Assembly: GCA_029935705.1 (NCBI GenBank)
Contig: JAOZJU010000002.1
Location: 1 to 58,977, forward strand
DNA length: 58,977 nt
DNA from: Arcobacteraceae bacterium
GTDB lineage: Bacteria; Campylobacterota; Campylobacteria; Campylobacterales; Arcobacteraceae
Direction: 5' to 3'
Shown here: in pieces, positions 9,834 to 19,475 of the stretch
Layout of the letters: each line of letters begins with the position of its first letter
Numbering within the stretch: the first letter of the stretch is position 1
Program-made: the position numbers and the translations under genes
Notes under the pieces: generated by a model
Told to the model about the DNA's origin: nothing
Seen by the model: the letters and a program-made list of their open reading frames with translations, nothing else
The model's database searches: none

Positions 9834-10540
9834 ATAATCTCTCTTGTTTTTTTAGAGATATTGTTTAATATCTCTCTTGTTTTCTCTGGTGGATTTTTGT
9901 CTTCATATATAGGTCTGCCTACGACTATCATATCTACCATCTCATCTTTTGCAGCTTTTATATTGCCAACTCTAAACTGATCGTTTGAAACTTCATCAAA
10001 TGGTCGTATGCCAGGAGTTACAGTCATAAACTTATCGTTTGTTGTGTTTTTGATAGTTTTGCTTTCAAATACAGAACAAACAACACCATCTAGTCCTGCT
10101 TCATATGCTTGTATAGCAAACTGCTTGGCTTTTGTTTGGATATTTTGATGATATATATCTTCAAACAGTTTGTTATCAAAACTTGTAAGTGCGGTTACTG
10201 CTATGATTTTTGGACGATTTTTTATATCTTTTAAAACATCCATCACCTGTTTCATAGCTATTTTGCCACTTGATGCATGGATATTGAACATATCTATATC
10301 CAGTTTTGCTAACTCCAAAGCAGTAGAAGCCATAGTATTTGGTATATCATACAGCTTAAGGTCTAAAAATATTTTAAAATTGTTGTCTATATTTTTTATA
10401 TCTTTTATAAACTCTGTCCCATCTCTTACAAATGCTCTTAACCCAACTTTTAGCCATATATCAAGACCTTTTAACTGGTAAACCAATTTTAGATTTTGAG
10501 TTTTGCTTGGCATATCAAGTGCTACACATAATTCTATCAT
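9830..10540 (-). CDS. pyrF: Orotidine 5'-phosphate decarboxylase
   Basis: 236 residues, a typical single-domain PyrF. The catalytic signature DLKLYDIPNT (about residues 60-69) holds the Asp-Lys-Asp set, with a further Lys in the HASSGKIAM segment. The C-terminal phosphate-binding part reads VTPGIRP...VGRPIYE. It makes UMP from OMP. It overlaps nusB and maeB by four bases on each side. pyrE, the preceding enzyme, lies separately at 33708. Confidence 0.96.
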   Translation of the reverse strand: MIELCVALDMPSKTQNLKLVYQLKGLDIWLKVGLRAFVRDGTEFIKDIKNIDNNFKIFLDLKLYDIPNTMASTALELAKLDIDMFNIHASSGKIAMKQVMDVLKDIKNRPKIIAVTALTSFDNKLFEDIYHQNIQTKAKQFAIQAYEAGLDGVVCSVFESKTIKNTTNDKFMTVTPGIRPFDEVSNDQFRVGNIKAAKDEMVDMIVVGRPIYEDKNPPEKTREILNNISKKTREII

Positions 10541-10929
10541 CTGTTTATCTTATCCAATACTGCATTTATAAATTTTGGAGAACTATCACTTGCTAATATC
10601 TTAGAAAGCTCTATAGCTTCGTTTATGATAACAGCTTTTTGGGTATCGCTAAAGAGCATCTCATAAACAGACAATCTTAAAATTGCTTTCTCTACGGCTC
10701 CTATGTCACCTATGCCTCTTTTGATCAGTTTTGATGATATCTCTTCATCACAAAGCTTTAGATTTTGTAAAACACCATCAAAAAGCTCTACAGTAAACCT
10801 TTTTTGTTTGTTTCGTATCTTTTTCTCTTCAAGTATTAGATCAATCTGTTTGACGATATCTTTGTTGCCTATCTCATAAGCATAAAGCATACCTACGACT
10901 GCTTCCCTTGCATGTGTCCTTGTTGCCAT
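10537..10929 (-). CDS. nusB: Transcription antitermination protein NusB
   Basis: 130 residues, all-helical. It starts ATRTHAREAVVGMLYAYE and ends EAIELSKILASDSSPKFINAVLDKI, both strong NusB signatures. It binds boxA RNA with NusE/S10 during rRNA transcription. Placement directly after ribH is the common ribH-nusB order. It shares one base with the ribH end. Confidence 0.97.
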   Translation of the reverse strand: MATRTHAREAVVGMLYAYEIGNKDIVKQIDLILEEKKIRNKQKRFTVELFDGVLQNLKLCDEEISSKLIKRGIGDIGAVEKAILRLSVYEMLFSDTQKAVIINEAIELSKILASDSSPKFINAVLDKINR

Positions 10930-11393
10930 TAGATTTTATTGTAAAGGCTTAACATCTCAATAATTGTACTCATAGCTTCAGCACCTTTGTTGCCTGCTTT
11001 ACTGCCAGCTCTTTCTATAGCTTGTTCTATCGTATCGGTGGTTAATACACCATTTGAAACAGGTTTGCCATATCTCATAGTAGCAGTAGCTATCCCTTTG
11101 GTAGCTTCAGCTGATATATAATCAAAATGCGGTGTTGCTCCTCGTATTACTGCACCCACACAACATATAGCATCATATCTATTTGTCTCTAAAAGTTTTG
11201 TTAATACAAAAGGTATCTCAAAAGCACCTGGCACTAATACAAGATCAAGATTTTTTTCATCTCCACCATGTCTTATAAATGTATCTTTTGCCCCTTCTAC
11301 TAATCTATCTGTGATGATATGATTAAATCTTCCATTGATTATGGCTATCTTCTCTTTGCCTGTTAAGGTCATATTTCCTTCTATTGTTTTCAT
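10929..11393 (-). CDS. ribH: 6,7-dimethyl-8-ribityllumazine synthase
   Basis: 154 residues from the ATG at 11393. This start was chosen because AAAGGA lies seven bases upstream and because an earlier in-frame start (11450) would run 19 residues into the proC tail. Motifs include [37 protein letters not shown] and [12 protein letters not shown], giving the substrate pocket and icosahedral contacts. It condenses the pyrimidine and butanone phosphate precursors in riboflavin synthesis. No other rib gene is nearby. Confidence 0.97.
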   Translation of the reverse strand: MKTIEGNMTLTGKEKIAIINGRFNHIITDRLVEGAKDTFIRHGGDEKNLDLVLVPGAFEIPFVLTKLLETNRYDAICCVGAVIRGATPHFDYISAEATKGIATATMRYGKPVSNGVLTTDTIEQAIERAGSKAGNKGAEAMSTIIEMLSLYNKI

Positions 11394-11406
11394 ATTGGTT
11401 CCTTTG

Positions 11407-12159
11407 TTATCTCTTTGTAACTGCTTGATTGTATCCAGCTTTGACAGCATCTGTCATGGTAGCTCTGATACTAGCACTCTCCATTACTTCACACCCTTTT
11501 ATTGTAGTGCCATTTGGGCTTGTAACTTCATCTTTGATAAGTTCTGGATGATTATATCCTAAAACCCTTGTAAAACCCTTAAACAGACCCTCGACCAATT
11601 TTTTGCCATACTCTCTTTTAAGCCCACAACTAACAGCCCCATCTATCAAACCACTTGCTATGATAGACAAATATGCAGGACCACTTCCAGCAACAGCTGT
11701 AGCTATATCAAGCTCATCTTCACTTGACAACCACAAAACATCGCCAATATTTTCAAATAGCTCTATAGTGTTTTGCTTGTTTGTTCTATCTCCTGTGATA
11801 GTTGTCATAGAGTTTTGGTATATAGCTGCTATGTTTGGCATCACTCTTATATATTTGTCTGCTAATATATTTTGCTTGAGTTTATCAATCGATGTACCTG
11901 CGAGTATAGAGTATAGAGTATCTGCTTTGCCTTTTAGTTTGAGTTTGTCCAAACTATCTGGTTTGGTTGACAAGATTATATTTTTGTTTGTTATATCTGT
12001 ATTTTGGTCAAGCAAGATTGTCTTTATGTCACAATAGTTCTTTTTCATCTCTTTTAGAACTTTTTCATCTCTTGCTATCACCTCTATGTTGTATTTTTTT
12101 ATAAGTGGTTTTATCATAGCTTTTGCCATAGTGCCACAGCCTACAAATGTTATAGTCAT
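11407..12159 (-). CDS. proC: Pyrroline-5-carboxylate reductase
   Basis: 250 residues. The N-terminal Rossmann domain starts [14 protein letters not shown]. The C-terminal domain contains [12 protein letters not shown] and the signature [18 protein letters not shown], where Asn replaces the more usual Gly of SPGGTT. It catalyses the last step of proline synthesis. It heads the proC-ribH-nusB-pyrF-maeB-lipoprotein run. A ribosome binding site, TAGGAGAAAAAT, precedes the ATG. Confidence 0.95.
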   Translation of the reverse strand: MTITFVGCGTMAKAMIKPLIKKYNIEVIARDEKVLKEMKKNYCDIKTILLDQNTDITNKNIILSTKPDSLDKLKLKGKADTLYSILAGTSIDKLKQNILADKYIRVMPNIAAIYQNSMTTITGDRTNKQNTIELFENIGDVLWLSSEDELDIATAVAGSGPAYLSIIASGLIDGAVSCGLKREYGKKLVEGLFKGFTRVLGYNHPELIKDEVTSPNGTTIKGCEVMESASIRATMTDAVKAGYNQAVTKR

Positions 12160-12298
12160 ATTTTTCTCCTATTTTTTTAAGCAAATATTACAAGAAATGA
12201 TTTTGATATATTGTTTCTTGAATACTCCTTATAGTATATCATAAGCAACTTAATGGCACATATCAAAATATAAACTCTCTTACAGAAGTTTTATAAAA

Positions 12299-13777
12299 TT
12301 AAATTTGATCCAAATCATCAAATATATCTATGATCGCTTTTTTGTCAATTTTAAATTTGCCTTTTTTATAGATATTGTTTTCAAGTTGTTTTAAAACAGT
12401 CGAGAGTTTTTCTATATTGCTATATGCTAACAATATACGATATAGCTCTTTGTCTGTTTTTGCTTTTTTTATTTTATCCTCTATAGGTTTTTTTATCTTA
12501 TTCTCTTTTATCTTTTCTTTTAAGATATAAACAACTGATAAAACTATCATACCTATAACAAAACCAATCATCAAGTAGATATATTTTAGATATATATCTT
12601 CATGTTTTGGTTTTGGTTTTTTATTTTGCTTTTTTGTCAGTATGGTTGATTTTTGTTTTATGTTGTTGTTTGAAGCTACTTTTATTGATATATTTTTTGT
12701 TCTTAACTCTTTTATCTCTTTTGTTTTGCTATCAAAATATCTAAATATTATTGGTTTTATATCATAATCATCTTGAGAAGTTATAGAAAACTTTTGTTCA
12801 AATACCCCATATAGTTTGCCATCTTTTAAACTTTTTTTGATAGTAGCTTTGTCACTAAAAACAGTTTGTTTTGGTTGATTTAATTTAAACTCTTTTATCT
12901 CATCTATATTTCCATAACCCTCAATTTTTAGACTCATATTTATAGGTTTGTTTGAAGTAGTTTTGTTTTTATCAATATCTAAAGATATGTTAAAATCGCC
13001 CACTATATCAACACCTTGTGGCAAAGGCAATACCTCTATATCTATTTTGTTTGAAAAGATATTTTTCCATTTTATGTTTGACAAACCAAAAAATCCAAAC
13101 TCATCAGTATCGTTGTGTTGTAAACCTATCGATGCTTTTTGGTTTTGAATCGTTAATCTCCCATCTACTAAAGCAGTCAATAGGTAACTTTTGATATATA
13201 TATTAAACCCATCTTTTACTATTGGTTGTTTTGAACTTTTTAACTCTTGGATATTGAACTCTTGTTGTTCAAACGATGGCAACCTAATTCGTCTTAATGA
13301 TATATTTTGATTGTATTTAAATATCACATCAAGTTTTATATCTTCACCTACATAAACTTTTTGTTTGTCTGTTTGTATCTGTAGGATAAAATCATCGTTT
13401 TGTTGGCTTGGTTGAATGTCGGTTACATCTAACTTGATAGCTTTTGTCATAAATGTAACTCCATCTACGACCACTTTGTACGGACCTATAGTGGCACTTT
13501 TATTTACTACAAATTGATAGTTTTGTGTTTTTGTTTTGGTTGTTTTGCCATTTATAAAAGTGATTTGCATATTGTTAGACCTGCTTATTATACCGCTATT
13601 TGCGATTTGTTTTATATCTGGAAAAGTTATATCACTTCCATTTGCTTGTAACTGTAATGTTACTCTATCGCCTTTGACAGCAGTAGTTTTATCTAAGCTT
13701 ATTGTTACATTTGAATATAATAAGATAGGCAAAACCAATAAAAATATAGCCTTACCAAGCTTTATTTTGAAGTTCAT
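12299..13777 (-). CDS. batD: BatD-like oxygen-tolerance protein
   Basis: 492 residues. A signal peptide (about 1-22) leads into a long beta-rich periplasmic region with the BatD opening VTISLDKTTAVKGDRVTLQLQ and a second repeat near 140 (KVYVGEDIKLDVIF). One membrane helix (IYLMIGFVIGMIVLSVVYIL, about 400-420) precedes a cytoplasmic C-terminus. BatD proteins belong to Bat operons linked to stress and envelope function. The gene is last in a four-gene set. AAGGAGATAAAG precedes the ATG, which lies 26 bases inside the upstream gene. Confidence 0.85.
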   Translation of the reverse strand: MNFKIKLGKAIFLLVLPILLYSNVTISLDKTTAVKGDRVTLQLQANGSDITFPDIKQIANSGIISRSNNMQITFINGKTTKTKTQNYQFVVNKSATIGPYKVVVDGVTFMTKAIKLDVTDIQPSQQNDDFILQIQTDKQKVYVGEDIKLDVIFKYNQNISLRRIRLPSFEQQEFNIQELKSSKQPIVKDGFNIYIKSYLLTALVDGRLTIQNQKASIGLQHNDTDEFGFFGLSNIKWKNIFSNKIDIEVLPLPQGVDIVGDFNISLDIDKNKTTSNKPINMSLKIEGYGNIDEIKEFKLNQPKQTVFSDKATIKKSLKDGKLYGVFEQKFSITSQDDYDIKPIIFRYFDSKTKEIKELRTKNISIKVASNNNIKQKSTILTKKQNKKPKPKHEDIYLKYIYLMIGFVIGMIVLSVVYILKEKIKENKIKKPIEDKIKKAKTDKELYRILLAYSNIEKLSTVLKQLENNIYKKGKFKIDKKAIIDIFDDLDQI

Positions 13778-14498
13778 CTTTATCTCCTTTTTGCTCTAGT
13801 GGTATCATAAGGGTATTTAACTTTTTGTTTGCTAATCTTTTTTGCCATATTTTACTTTTTTGTTTTGATATTTTACTTTTTTTATCAATATCTCTTTTGT
13901 TTTTATCTTTTGTATTGTTTGTTTTGTTTTTATCTTGTTTGTTTTTATTCTCTTTGTTTTTGCTCTTTTTTTTATCTTTATTCTCTTGCTTGTCTTTATT
14001 CTCTTTATTCTCTTTATTCTCTTTATTCTCTTGCTTTTGTTTATTATCTTTTTTATCTTTTTCTTTATTTTTCTCTTGCTTTTGTTTATTTTCTTTATCT
14101 TTTTGCTTTTTCTCTTGCTTTTGTTTTTTCTCCAATAGTTTTAGATTGTATCTTGTATCTTTGTCATCTTTTATGCTTAAAGCCTTTTTGTATGATTTTA
14201 TGGCATTGTCTATATCGCCAGCTTGTGCAAAACTATTTCCAAGATTATGATACTTCTCTATGCTATCTTTTGAAATAGTTTTATACATCTTTATTGCTTT
14301 TTGATACTCTTTGTTTTTATAATATATATTAGCTTGATTGTATTTTGTTTGGTCATTTTGTTTTAACTTTTTTATACTATTTTGAGCTTTTTCAAGCTCG
14401 CCGTTTTTTATATATCTATTTGCATTAAATTTTTGAATATCGTTTATGATATTTGAATAGAGATAAGTAGTAGTCAATATGATCAAAAAAATTTTCAT
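13752..14498 (-). CDS. TPR protein of the Bat operon with Lys/Glu/Asn-rich tail
   Basis: 248 residues. It has a signal-like N-terminus, then tetratricopeptide-type helices (about 35-105: YNQANIYYKNKEYQKAIKMY, then YHNLGNSFAQAGDIDNAIKSY). A low-complexity tail (about 110-220) is made of Lys, Glu, Asn, Asp and Gln, including four Lys-Glu-Asn units in a row encoded by a 9-bp tandem repeat near 13992-14031. It corresponds to the BatB/BatC TPR partner in other Bat operons. The start overlaps the VWA gene by four bases. The 9-bp repeat may vary in copy number. Confidence 0.8.
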   Translation of the reverse strand: MKIFLIILTTTYLYSNIINDIQKFNANRYIKNGELEKAQNSIKKLKQNDQTKYNQANIYYKNKEYQKAIKMYKTISKDSIEKYHNLGNSFAQAGDIDNAIKSYKKALSIKDDKDTRYNLKLLEKKQKQEKKQKDKENKQKQEKNKEKDKKDNKQKQENKENKENKENKDKQENKDKKKSKNKENKNKQDKNKTNNTKDKNKRDIDKKSKISKQKSKIWQKRLANKKLNTLMIPLEQKGDKDELQNKAW

Positions 14499-15442
14499 CG
14501 AAATCTGCCAAAATAGAGTGCCATAAAAGAGCCTAAACTAAAAAGTAAAAATATCCAAAAGAGTTCATAATTGTTTTTGATGATTGTTTCTTTGGTTTTA
14601 TTGTAGTTTGCTTTTTTTCTTATCTCATAAAGAAGTTGCTCTATATCATTTGGTTGTAAACTATACTTTAAATATGCACCATCTGTATCAAGTGCTAGCT
14701 GTTTTATATTTTCATTTAACTTGCTTATGACTATGTTGTTATCTTTATCTTTTTGTTTAAAACCATCTTTTAAAGCGATTGTGCCACCCTCTTTTGTGCC
14801 TATGTTGTATATATATGTTTTGATATTTTTTTTATTTGCATATTTTATTGTTTTGTCAAAATTTGTATATTCTGTGCCATCTGTAAAGATAAGAAGTTGT
14901 TTTTCACTCTTGTTTTTTTGTAGTTCGTTTGCATATACTATCGCTTCATATACAGATGAACCCTCTGTATCTACCATAGATGTATCTATATTTTTTACAA
15001 GATATTTTAAACTTTCATAATCATAAGTTGAAGCGGACAAAAGATAAGCTCTATTTGAAAAAGCTATCACCGCTATAGACTCATCTTTGCAAACATTTAG
15101 AAACTCTTGAAACTTTTGTTGGGCAAATTTTAGCCTATTTGGAAAGATATCATCTGATTTCATAGAGTTTGATATATCAAAAGCTACTACGATATTTGTA
15201 GTTGTTTGTGGGAGTTTAGTGCTGATACCCTCTACTACAGGCCGAGCCAAAGCGAGTATAAGAAAAAATAAGCTCAAAGCAAACAATACTCTTTTGAGCT
15301 TAACTCTATTTTTGCCTACTATAATTTTGTCAAGTATATCTTTGTCAAACTTTTGTTCAAAGTTTGTAGATATCCTTGTCAATACAAATGGTAAAAACGA
15401 AAGAAAAACAAAGAGTAAAACCCAGCTATTTTCAAATGCCAT
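14495..15442 (-). CDS. VWA-domain membrane protein, BatA/BatB-like
   Basis: 315 residues. Two N-terminal helices (about 7-22 and 52-68, the second ending LALARPVVEG) anchor a von Willebrand A domain. The metal-binding MIDAS motif is D89-x-S91-x-S93, with the later Thr (VDTEGSS) and Asp (LIFTDGTE) elements present. A C-terminal helix lies near 290-310. It is the only VWA gene here. Many Bat operons have two VWA genes plus MoxR and a DUF58 protein, none of which are adjacent. Confidence 0.88.
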   Translation of the reverse strand: MAFENSWVLLFVFLSFLPFVLTRISTNFEQKFDKDILDKIIVGKNRVKLKRVLFALSLFFLILALARPVVEGISTKLPQTTTNIVVAFDISNSMKSDDIFPNRLKFAQQKFQEFLNVCKDESIAVIAFSNRAYLLSASTYDYESLKYLVKNIDTSMVDTEGSSVYEAIVYANELQKNKSEKQLLIFTDGTEYTNFDKTIKYANKKNIKTYIYNIGTKEGGTIALKDGFKQKDKDNNIVISKLNENIKQLALDTDGAYLKYSLQPNDIEQLLYEIRKKANYNKTKETIIKNNYELFWIFLLFSLGSFMALYFGRFR

Positions 15443-15451
15443 CTATGTGAA

Positions 15452-16117
15452 TTATTGTTTTAGTTTTCCTGTGATATCTCCATAAAGCATCACATCTTTA
15501 AGAACCGCTTTTTCCCATATTCCGCTTTTTTGTATATCTACTACAAGCTCACCTTTTTTACTGCTAAATATATCTTGGTTTATAACTACAGCAAATTTTC
15601 CATCGCCTCTTTTTTGTACAGTAATTAAACCATCGTTTTTACTAGAACCAATAGCATAAAATCTAAGCAAATTGCCTTTTGGTGAGTTTATGATTGTTTC
15701 GCTTGAGTTTACAAACAGAGTTAATATATCATTTGATGCATAAAAATCATATCTTTTTTCACTTTTGTTTAATTTTTTTCTATAAACAATTTTGTTTGTA
15801 TGATCAAACCTAAATACTCTTTTCTTTTCTATTTTGCTTGATTTTTTCTCTTTAATAAAAATCTCAGGCACCAATTTTCCATTTACTATACTGCCTTTGC
15901 TTTTGTATTTTTCTACCATACCGCCACTTAATCTACTCGCTAAACCAGTGGTTCGTATCACTGCTTCAATCTCATATCTATTGCCTGTTTGTTTATAATA
16001 TGAGGTGATATTTCCTATCGTTGAAAATATTCCGAAACTCACATCGTATTTGAGTGTATGTTGTTTAGCAAAAATTATGGTAGACAACAAGCTCAATAAA
16101 ATTAGTTTTTTTATCAT
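15452..16117 (-). CDS. DUF3108-family exported protein
   Basis: 221 residues with a signal peptide (LILLSLLSTIIFA) and a beta-rich body. It starts HTLKYDVSFGIFSTIGNITS and has the typical conversion of a repeat to a lipocalin-like pattern seen in DUF3108 proteins. It is probably periplasmic and of unknown function. It is first in the same-strand run with the VWA gene nine bases downstream, so it may be part of the Bat unit. TAAGGAAAAAA precedes the ATG. Confidence 0.65.
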   Translation of the reverse strand: MIKKLILLSLLSTIIFAKQHTLKYDVSFGIFSTIGNITSYYKQTGNRYEIEAVIRTTGLASRLSGGMVEKYKSKGSIVNGKLVPEIFIKEKKSSKIEKKRVFRFDHTNKIVYRKKLNKSEKRYDFYASNDILTLFVNSSETIINSPKGNLLRFYAIGSSKNDGLITVQKRGDGKFAVVINQDIFSSKKGELVVDIQKSGIWEKAVLKDVMLYGDITGKLKQ

Positions 16118-16334
16118 TTTTTTCCTTATTTGTTTTGTATCTCTTCATAAGCATAAGAGAGTTTGGACAGATCTGTTTATATTATACCATATATTACTTA
16201 TATATGCCCCTATGCGATACTAAGATTATCTGTCTTAGATTAAAACTCAACCGCTATAGTAAAAAAATACCACAAATGCAAAAAAACTTTAGCACAAGAT
16301 TAAAATATAAAAATTTTAAAGAAAAAAGTGGCTC
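16118..16334. other. Intergenic region with promoter and short palindromes
   Basis: No gene was seen in these 217 bases. They hold the -10 box of the DUF3108 unit, a perfect palindrome ACAGATCTGT (16167-16176) just downstream of that box on the minus strand, and an inverted repeat CTAAGA/TCTTAG (16220-16238). The inverted repeat could close the transcript of the radical SAM gene. These are small matches and individually weak. Confidence 0.4.
16181..16186 (-). promoter_or_regulatory. Predicted -10 box for the DUF3108/Bat unit
   Basis: TATAAT on the minus strand, preceded by TGG. It lies 64 bases upstream of the DUF3108 ATG. Confidence 0.55.
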
Positions 16335-17285
16335 TTAATAGACAAAACCATTTTTATACAATATCTGTCTTAAACTGTTTAGCTGTTTTTGTTTGTCGCT
16401 ACACCAAATAGGTGCTACTACATCATAAGTTCCAGCAGTGATTCTTTGGGTTATTAGATTTTTTGGATGTTGTTTTATCGCATATATTATCATATCTATA
16501 TAATCCTTTTCGCTTATAGGTTTAAACTTGTCAGCTTTATAATCAAGATATAGTTTGGTATTTTTGGTCACATACAAAGGGTGGTATTTGATACTATCTA
16601 CACCCAATTTTATAGTTTCATCAACTGTTTTTTTCATCATATCAATAGTTTCATCTGGCAAACCAAATATGATATGAGCACACACATCAAGACCTTTTTG
16701 TTTGGTTTTTAAAATCCACTCTTTTATATTTTGAAAGTTATGTCCTCTGTTGATTTTTTCTAAAGTTTCATCGTATATGCTTTGCACTCCATACTCTATG
16801 GTGATATCTATTTTTTTATTTAACAAAACTAAAAAATCCAACACCTCATCAGTTATACTATCTGTTCTCGTGCCTATACTTAACCCCACTACATCATCAA
16901 GCTTTATTGCTTCTTTGTATAAAGTTTTGATAGTATCTATAGGTGCATAGGTGTTTGTAAAAGACTGAAAATATATTATAAACTTAGTTGCACCGAACTT
17001 TTTTTCTAACCTTATTTTGGTTTTGTTATATTGTTCTTTTAGTTGTATTATCTGTTTTTCCAACATAGGGTTTGTTTGTGATGATGGTTTTAGTTTAAAA
17101 GATGGTGAATCTGTTTTAGATAAGTTTGGAGAAAATGAATCATTTTGACAAAAGGTGCATCCACCTTTGGCTACGGTGCCATCTATATTTGGACAAGTAA
17201 ATCCAGATATGCTAATAGGTATCTTATAGACATTTTGTCCATATTTTTTCCTATTGTGCCTGCCTATTGTGTTGATTTGTTGCAC
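16335..17285 (-). CDS. Radical SAM protein, YhcC/TIGR01212-like
   Basis: 316 residues. The family's spread-out cysteine motif is present: C31-PNIDGTVAKGG-C43-TF-C46, binding the 4Fe-4S cluster. Next come YFQSFTNTYAP and VGLSIGTRTDSI. The C-terminal part reads HIIFGLPDET and KYHPLYV. The reaction of this family is not established; it is widely conserved and near-ubiquitous in proteobacteria. The gene starts nine bases after the purF stop. Confidence 0.92.
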   Translation of the reverse strand: MQQINTIGRHNRKKYGQNVYKIPISISGFTCPNIDGTVAKGGCTFCQNDSFSPNLSKTDSPSFKLKPSSQTNPMLEKQIIQLKEQYNKTKIRLEKKFGATKFIIYFQSFTNTYAPIDTIKTLYKEAIKLDDVVGLSIGTRTDSITDEVLDFLVLLNKKIDITIEYGVQSIYDETLEKINRGHNFQNIKEWILKTKQKGLDVCAHIIFGLPDETIDMMKKTVDETIKLGVDSIKYHPLYVTKNTKLYLDYKADKFKPISEKDYIDMIIYAIKQHPKNLITQRITAGTYDVVAPIWCSDKQKQLNSLRQILYKNGFVY

Positions 17286-17294
17286 TATTTTTAA

Positions 17295-18641
17295 CTATTT
17301 TATAAAATAATCGCCATCAAAACTGACCAAAGAGTAGTTTCTATCTTCTCCTATGGCCTCTTTTAGCTCATCTATAGTTAGGTATGACAAACTATTGGCT
17401 CCTATGTAGCTGCAAACCTCATCTTGGGTTTTTGTGGCATTTATCAACTCCTCTTTTGTAGGAGTATCTATACCATAAAAACATGGGTATTTGATCATAG
17501 GGGATGCTACTTTAAAGTGAATCTCTTTTGCTCCAGCACATCTTAGCATCGCTATAATAGTTTTGCTCGTGGTGCCTCTGACTATACTGTCATCTACTAC
17601 TATTATTGATTTGCCCTCTATTAAAGATTTCATAGGACTTAACTTCATCTTGACTTTGATATTTCGCATATGTTGAGTCGGTTCTATAAATGTCCTGCCT
17701 ATGTAGTGGTTTCGTATGATACCCAACTCAAATGGTATCCCACTTTCTTTGGAGTATCCCAAAGCAGATGGCACTCCACTATCAGGTACTGGCACTACCA
17801 TATCTGCTTTTATATTATCTTTTTTAGCCAACAATCTGCCCATAGCTTCTCTTGTTTTGTATACGGATTTGCCATCAATTATACTATCTGGTCTAGAAAA
17901 ATATATATACTCAAAAGCACAAGGTCTATAATCTATATCAGAAAAAAGTTGCACTGATTCTATATTCTCCTTTTTGTTACTAAATATCAACATCTCACCA
18001 GGTCGAACTTCACGGATAAATGTGGCATCTACTATATCAAAACAGCATGTTTCACTCGCTATTATATATCCACCAGTTTTTAGTTTGCCCAAACTAAGTG
18101 GTCTTATACCATATTTGTCACGAACTACAAAAAGTTTGCTTCTGCTTTGGATTATGAAGTTATAAGCACCTTTTAGTTTTTTTGTGGATTTGGTTATCCT
18201 ATCTTTTAGTTTATTTTCGCTTGATTTTGCTATAAGATGTATCAAGTTTTCAGTATCCATAGAGGTTTGAAATATAGAACCCTCCTCTATGAGTCTTTGT
18301 CTTACATACTCTTTGTTTGTTAAGTTGCCGTTATGAACGACAGATATCTCACCTAGTTTGTATTTTGCATGTATTGGTTGTGTATCTGCTATAGAGTCTT
18401 TGCCTGCTGTTGAGTATCGGTTGTGTCCTATAGCTATGTTGCCTTTTAGTATCTCAAATGACTTTTCACTAAAAACATCTCTTACATATCCACGACCCTT
18501 TATGGTGTATATCTCTTTACCATCAACACCGCCACTGCTTATACCACTAGCTTCATGACCTCTATGTTGCATAGCAAAAAGTGCCATAGAGGAGAGTTTA
18601 GCTGCATCATCATTGCCATATATACCTACAATAGCACACAT
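17295..18641 (-). CDS. purF: Amidophosphoribosyltransferase
   Basis: 448 residues. After Met removal, Cys2 (MCAIVGIYG) is the glutaminase nucleophile. The N-terminal Ntn domain shows HRGHEASGI, GHNRYSTAG and VVHNGNL. The C-terminal PRTase domain has the PRPP loop SIIVVDDSIVRGTTS (about 350-364). It catalyses the first committed step of purine synthesis. It lies three bases after dapB and upstream of the radical SAM gene, forming an apparent operon. Confidence 0.97.
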   Translation of the reverse strand: MCAIVGIYGNDDAAKLSSMALFAMQHRGHEASGISSGGVDGKEIYTIKGRGYVRDVFSEKSFEILKGNIAIGHNRYSTAGKDSIADTQPIHAKYKLGEISVVHNGNLTNKEYVRQRLIEEGSIFQTSMDTENLIHLIAKSSENKLKDRITKSTKKLKGAYNFIIQSRSKLFVVRDKYGIRPLSLGKLKTGGYIIASETCCFDIVDATFIREVRPGEMLIFSNKKENIESVQLFSDIDYRPCAFEYIYFSRPDSIIDGKSVYKTREAMGRLLAKKDNIKADMVVPVPDSGVPSALGYSKESGIPFELGIIRNHYIGRTFIEPTQHMRNIKVKMKLSPMKSLIEGKSIIVVDDSIVRGTTSKTIIAMLRCAGAKEIHFKVASPMIKYPCFYGIDTPTKEELINATKTQDEVCSYIGANSLSYLTIDELKEAIGEDRNYSLVSFDGDYFIK

Positions 18642-18644
18642 ATA

Positions 18645-19418
18645 TTAAAGACCCAAACAATCATTTATGCTATACAATCCAATATTTTGAGAGCTTAACC
18701 ATTTTGCTACTCTTATAGCACCTTTGCTAAAAGTATGCCTTGATGTGGCAGTATGATTTAGCTCTATATACTCTCCATCGTTGTAAAATCCAGCAGTGTG
18801 TCTGCCTACTATATCGCCACCTCTTAAGCTCATCACTGCTATCTCATCTTTAGTTCTTGCTCCTATATCGCCATCTCTACCTGAAACTCTTACCTTATCA
18901 AGGCTCAAACCCCTAGCAGCCGCAGCCGTTTCACCCATAGTCAAAGCAGTGCCACTGGGACTATCTACTTTGTATCTATGATGTTGCTCTACTATCTCAC
19001 AATCAAAGCCATCAAGAGTTTTAGATGCTATGGATACAAGTTTGTTTAATACAGCAACTCCCAAACTCATATTAGATGCATATAATACAGGTGCTATCTT
19101 TGAAGCTTCTATCAAAAGATTTTTTTGATGTTCATCAAAACCAGTTGTAGCAATTACAAGTGGTATTTTTGTTTTTTGTTTTATTGTTTCTTCAAGCAAA
19201 GAAGCAGTTGCTTTTGGGCTTGAAAAATCTATGATAATATCACTACAAGACAAAAGGGTGCTTATCTCATTTGTGACTACCACACCAGAGGGTAACTCTT
19301 TTTTAAGGTCGTCATATACATGAACACAACCTAACTTCATATCAAGCTCTTCTTGAATATCATCTATAAGCAAACTACCAACTCTACCAGTACTTCCTAA
19401 CAAACCAACTTTTAACAT
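18645..19418 (-). CDS. dapB: 4-hydroxy-tetrahydrodipicolinate reductase
   Basis: 257 residues. The Rossmann N-terminus is VGLLGSTGRVGSLL. The DapB signature EQHHRYKVDSPSGTAL (catalytic His and Lys) is near residue 143. It works in lysine and diaminopimelate synthesis. It heads dapB-purF-radical SAM. AAAAAGGATAAAA precedes the ATG, and a TATAAT box lies 23 bases upstream. Confidence 0.97.
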   Translation of the reverse strand: MLKVGLLGSTGRVGSLLIDDIQEELDMKLGCVHVYDDLKKELPSGVVVTNEISTLLSCSDIIIDFSSPKATASLLEETIKQKTKIPLVIATTGFDEHQKNLLIEASKIAPVLYASNMSLGVAVLNKLVSIASKTLDGFDCEIVEQHHRYKVDSPSGTALTMGETAAAARGLSLDKVRVSGRDGDIGARTKDEIAVMSLRGGDIVGRHTAGFYNDGEYIELNHTATSRHTFSKGAIRVAKWLSSQNIGLYSINDCLGL

Positions 19419-19441
19419 TTTTATCCTTTTTATAGTTGCTT

Positions 19442-19447
19442 ATTATA
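19442..19447 (-). promoter_or_regulatory. Predicted -10 box for dapB
   Basis: TATAAT on the minus strand, 23 bases before the dapB ATG, with a normal ribosome binding site between. It shares a 57-base divergent intergenic region with the bioB promoter. Confidence 0.55.
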
Positions 19448-19464
19448 GCTTAATATTCTTTAGA

Positions 19465-19470
19465 TATAAT
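19465..19470 (+). promoter_or_regulatory. Predicted -10 box for bioB
   Basis: TATAAT, followed by only five bases (ACAAT) and the bioB ATG at 19476. A start site six to seven bases past the box would fall on the ATG itself, so the transcript may be leaderless. No ribosome binding site is visible. Confidence 0.5.
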
Positions 19471-19475
19471 ACAAT

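Noticed and set aside
13825-14278. Long plus-strand frames rich in Phe, Leu, Cys and Ser opposite the TPR gene
   Set aside because: They mirror the Lys/Glu/Asn-rich tail of the TPR protein and have no ribosome binding site or family signature.
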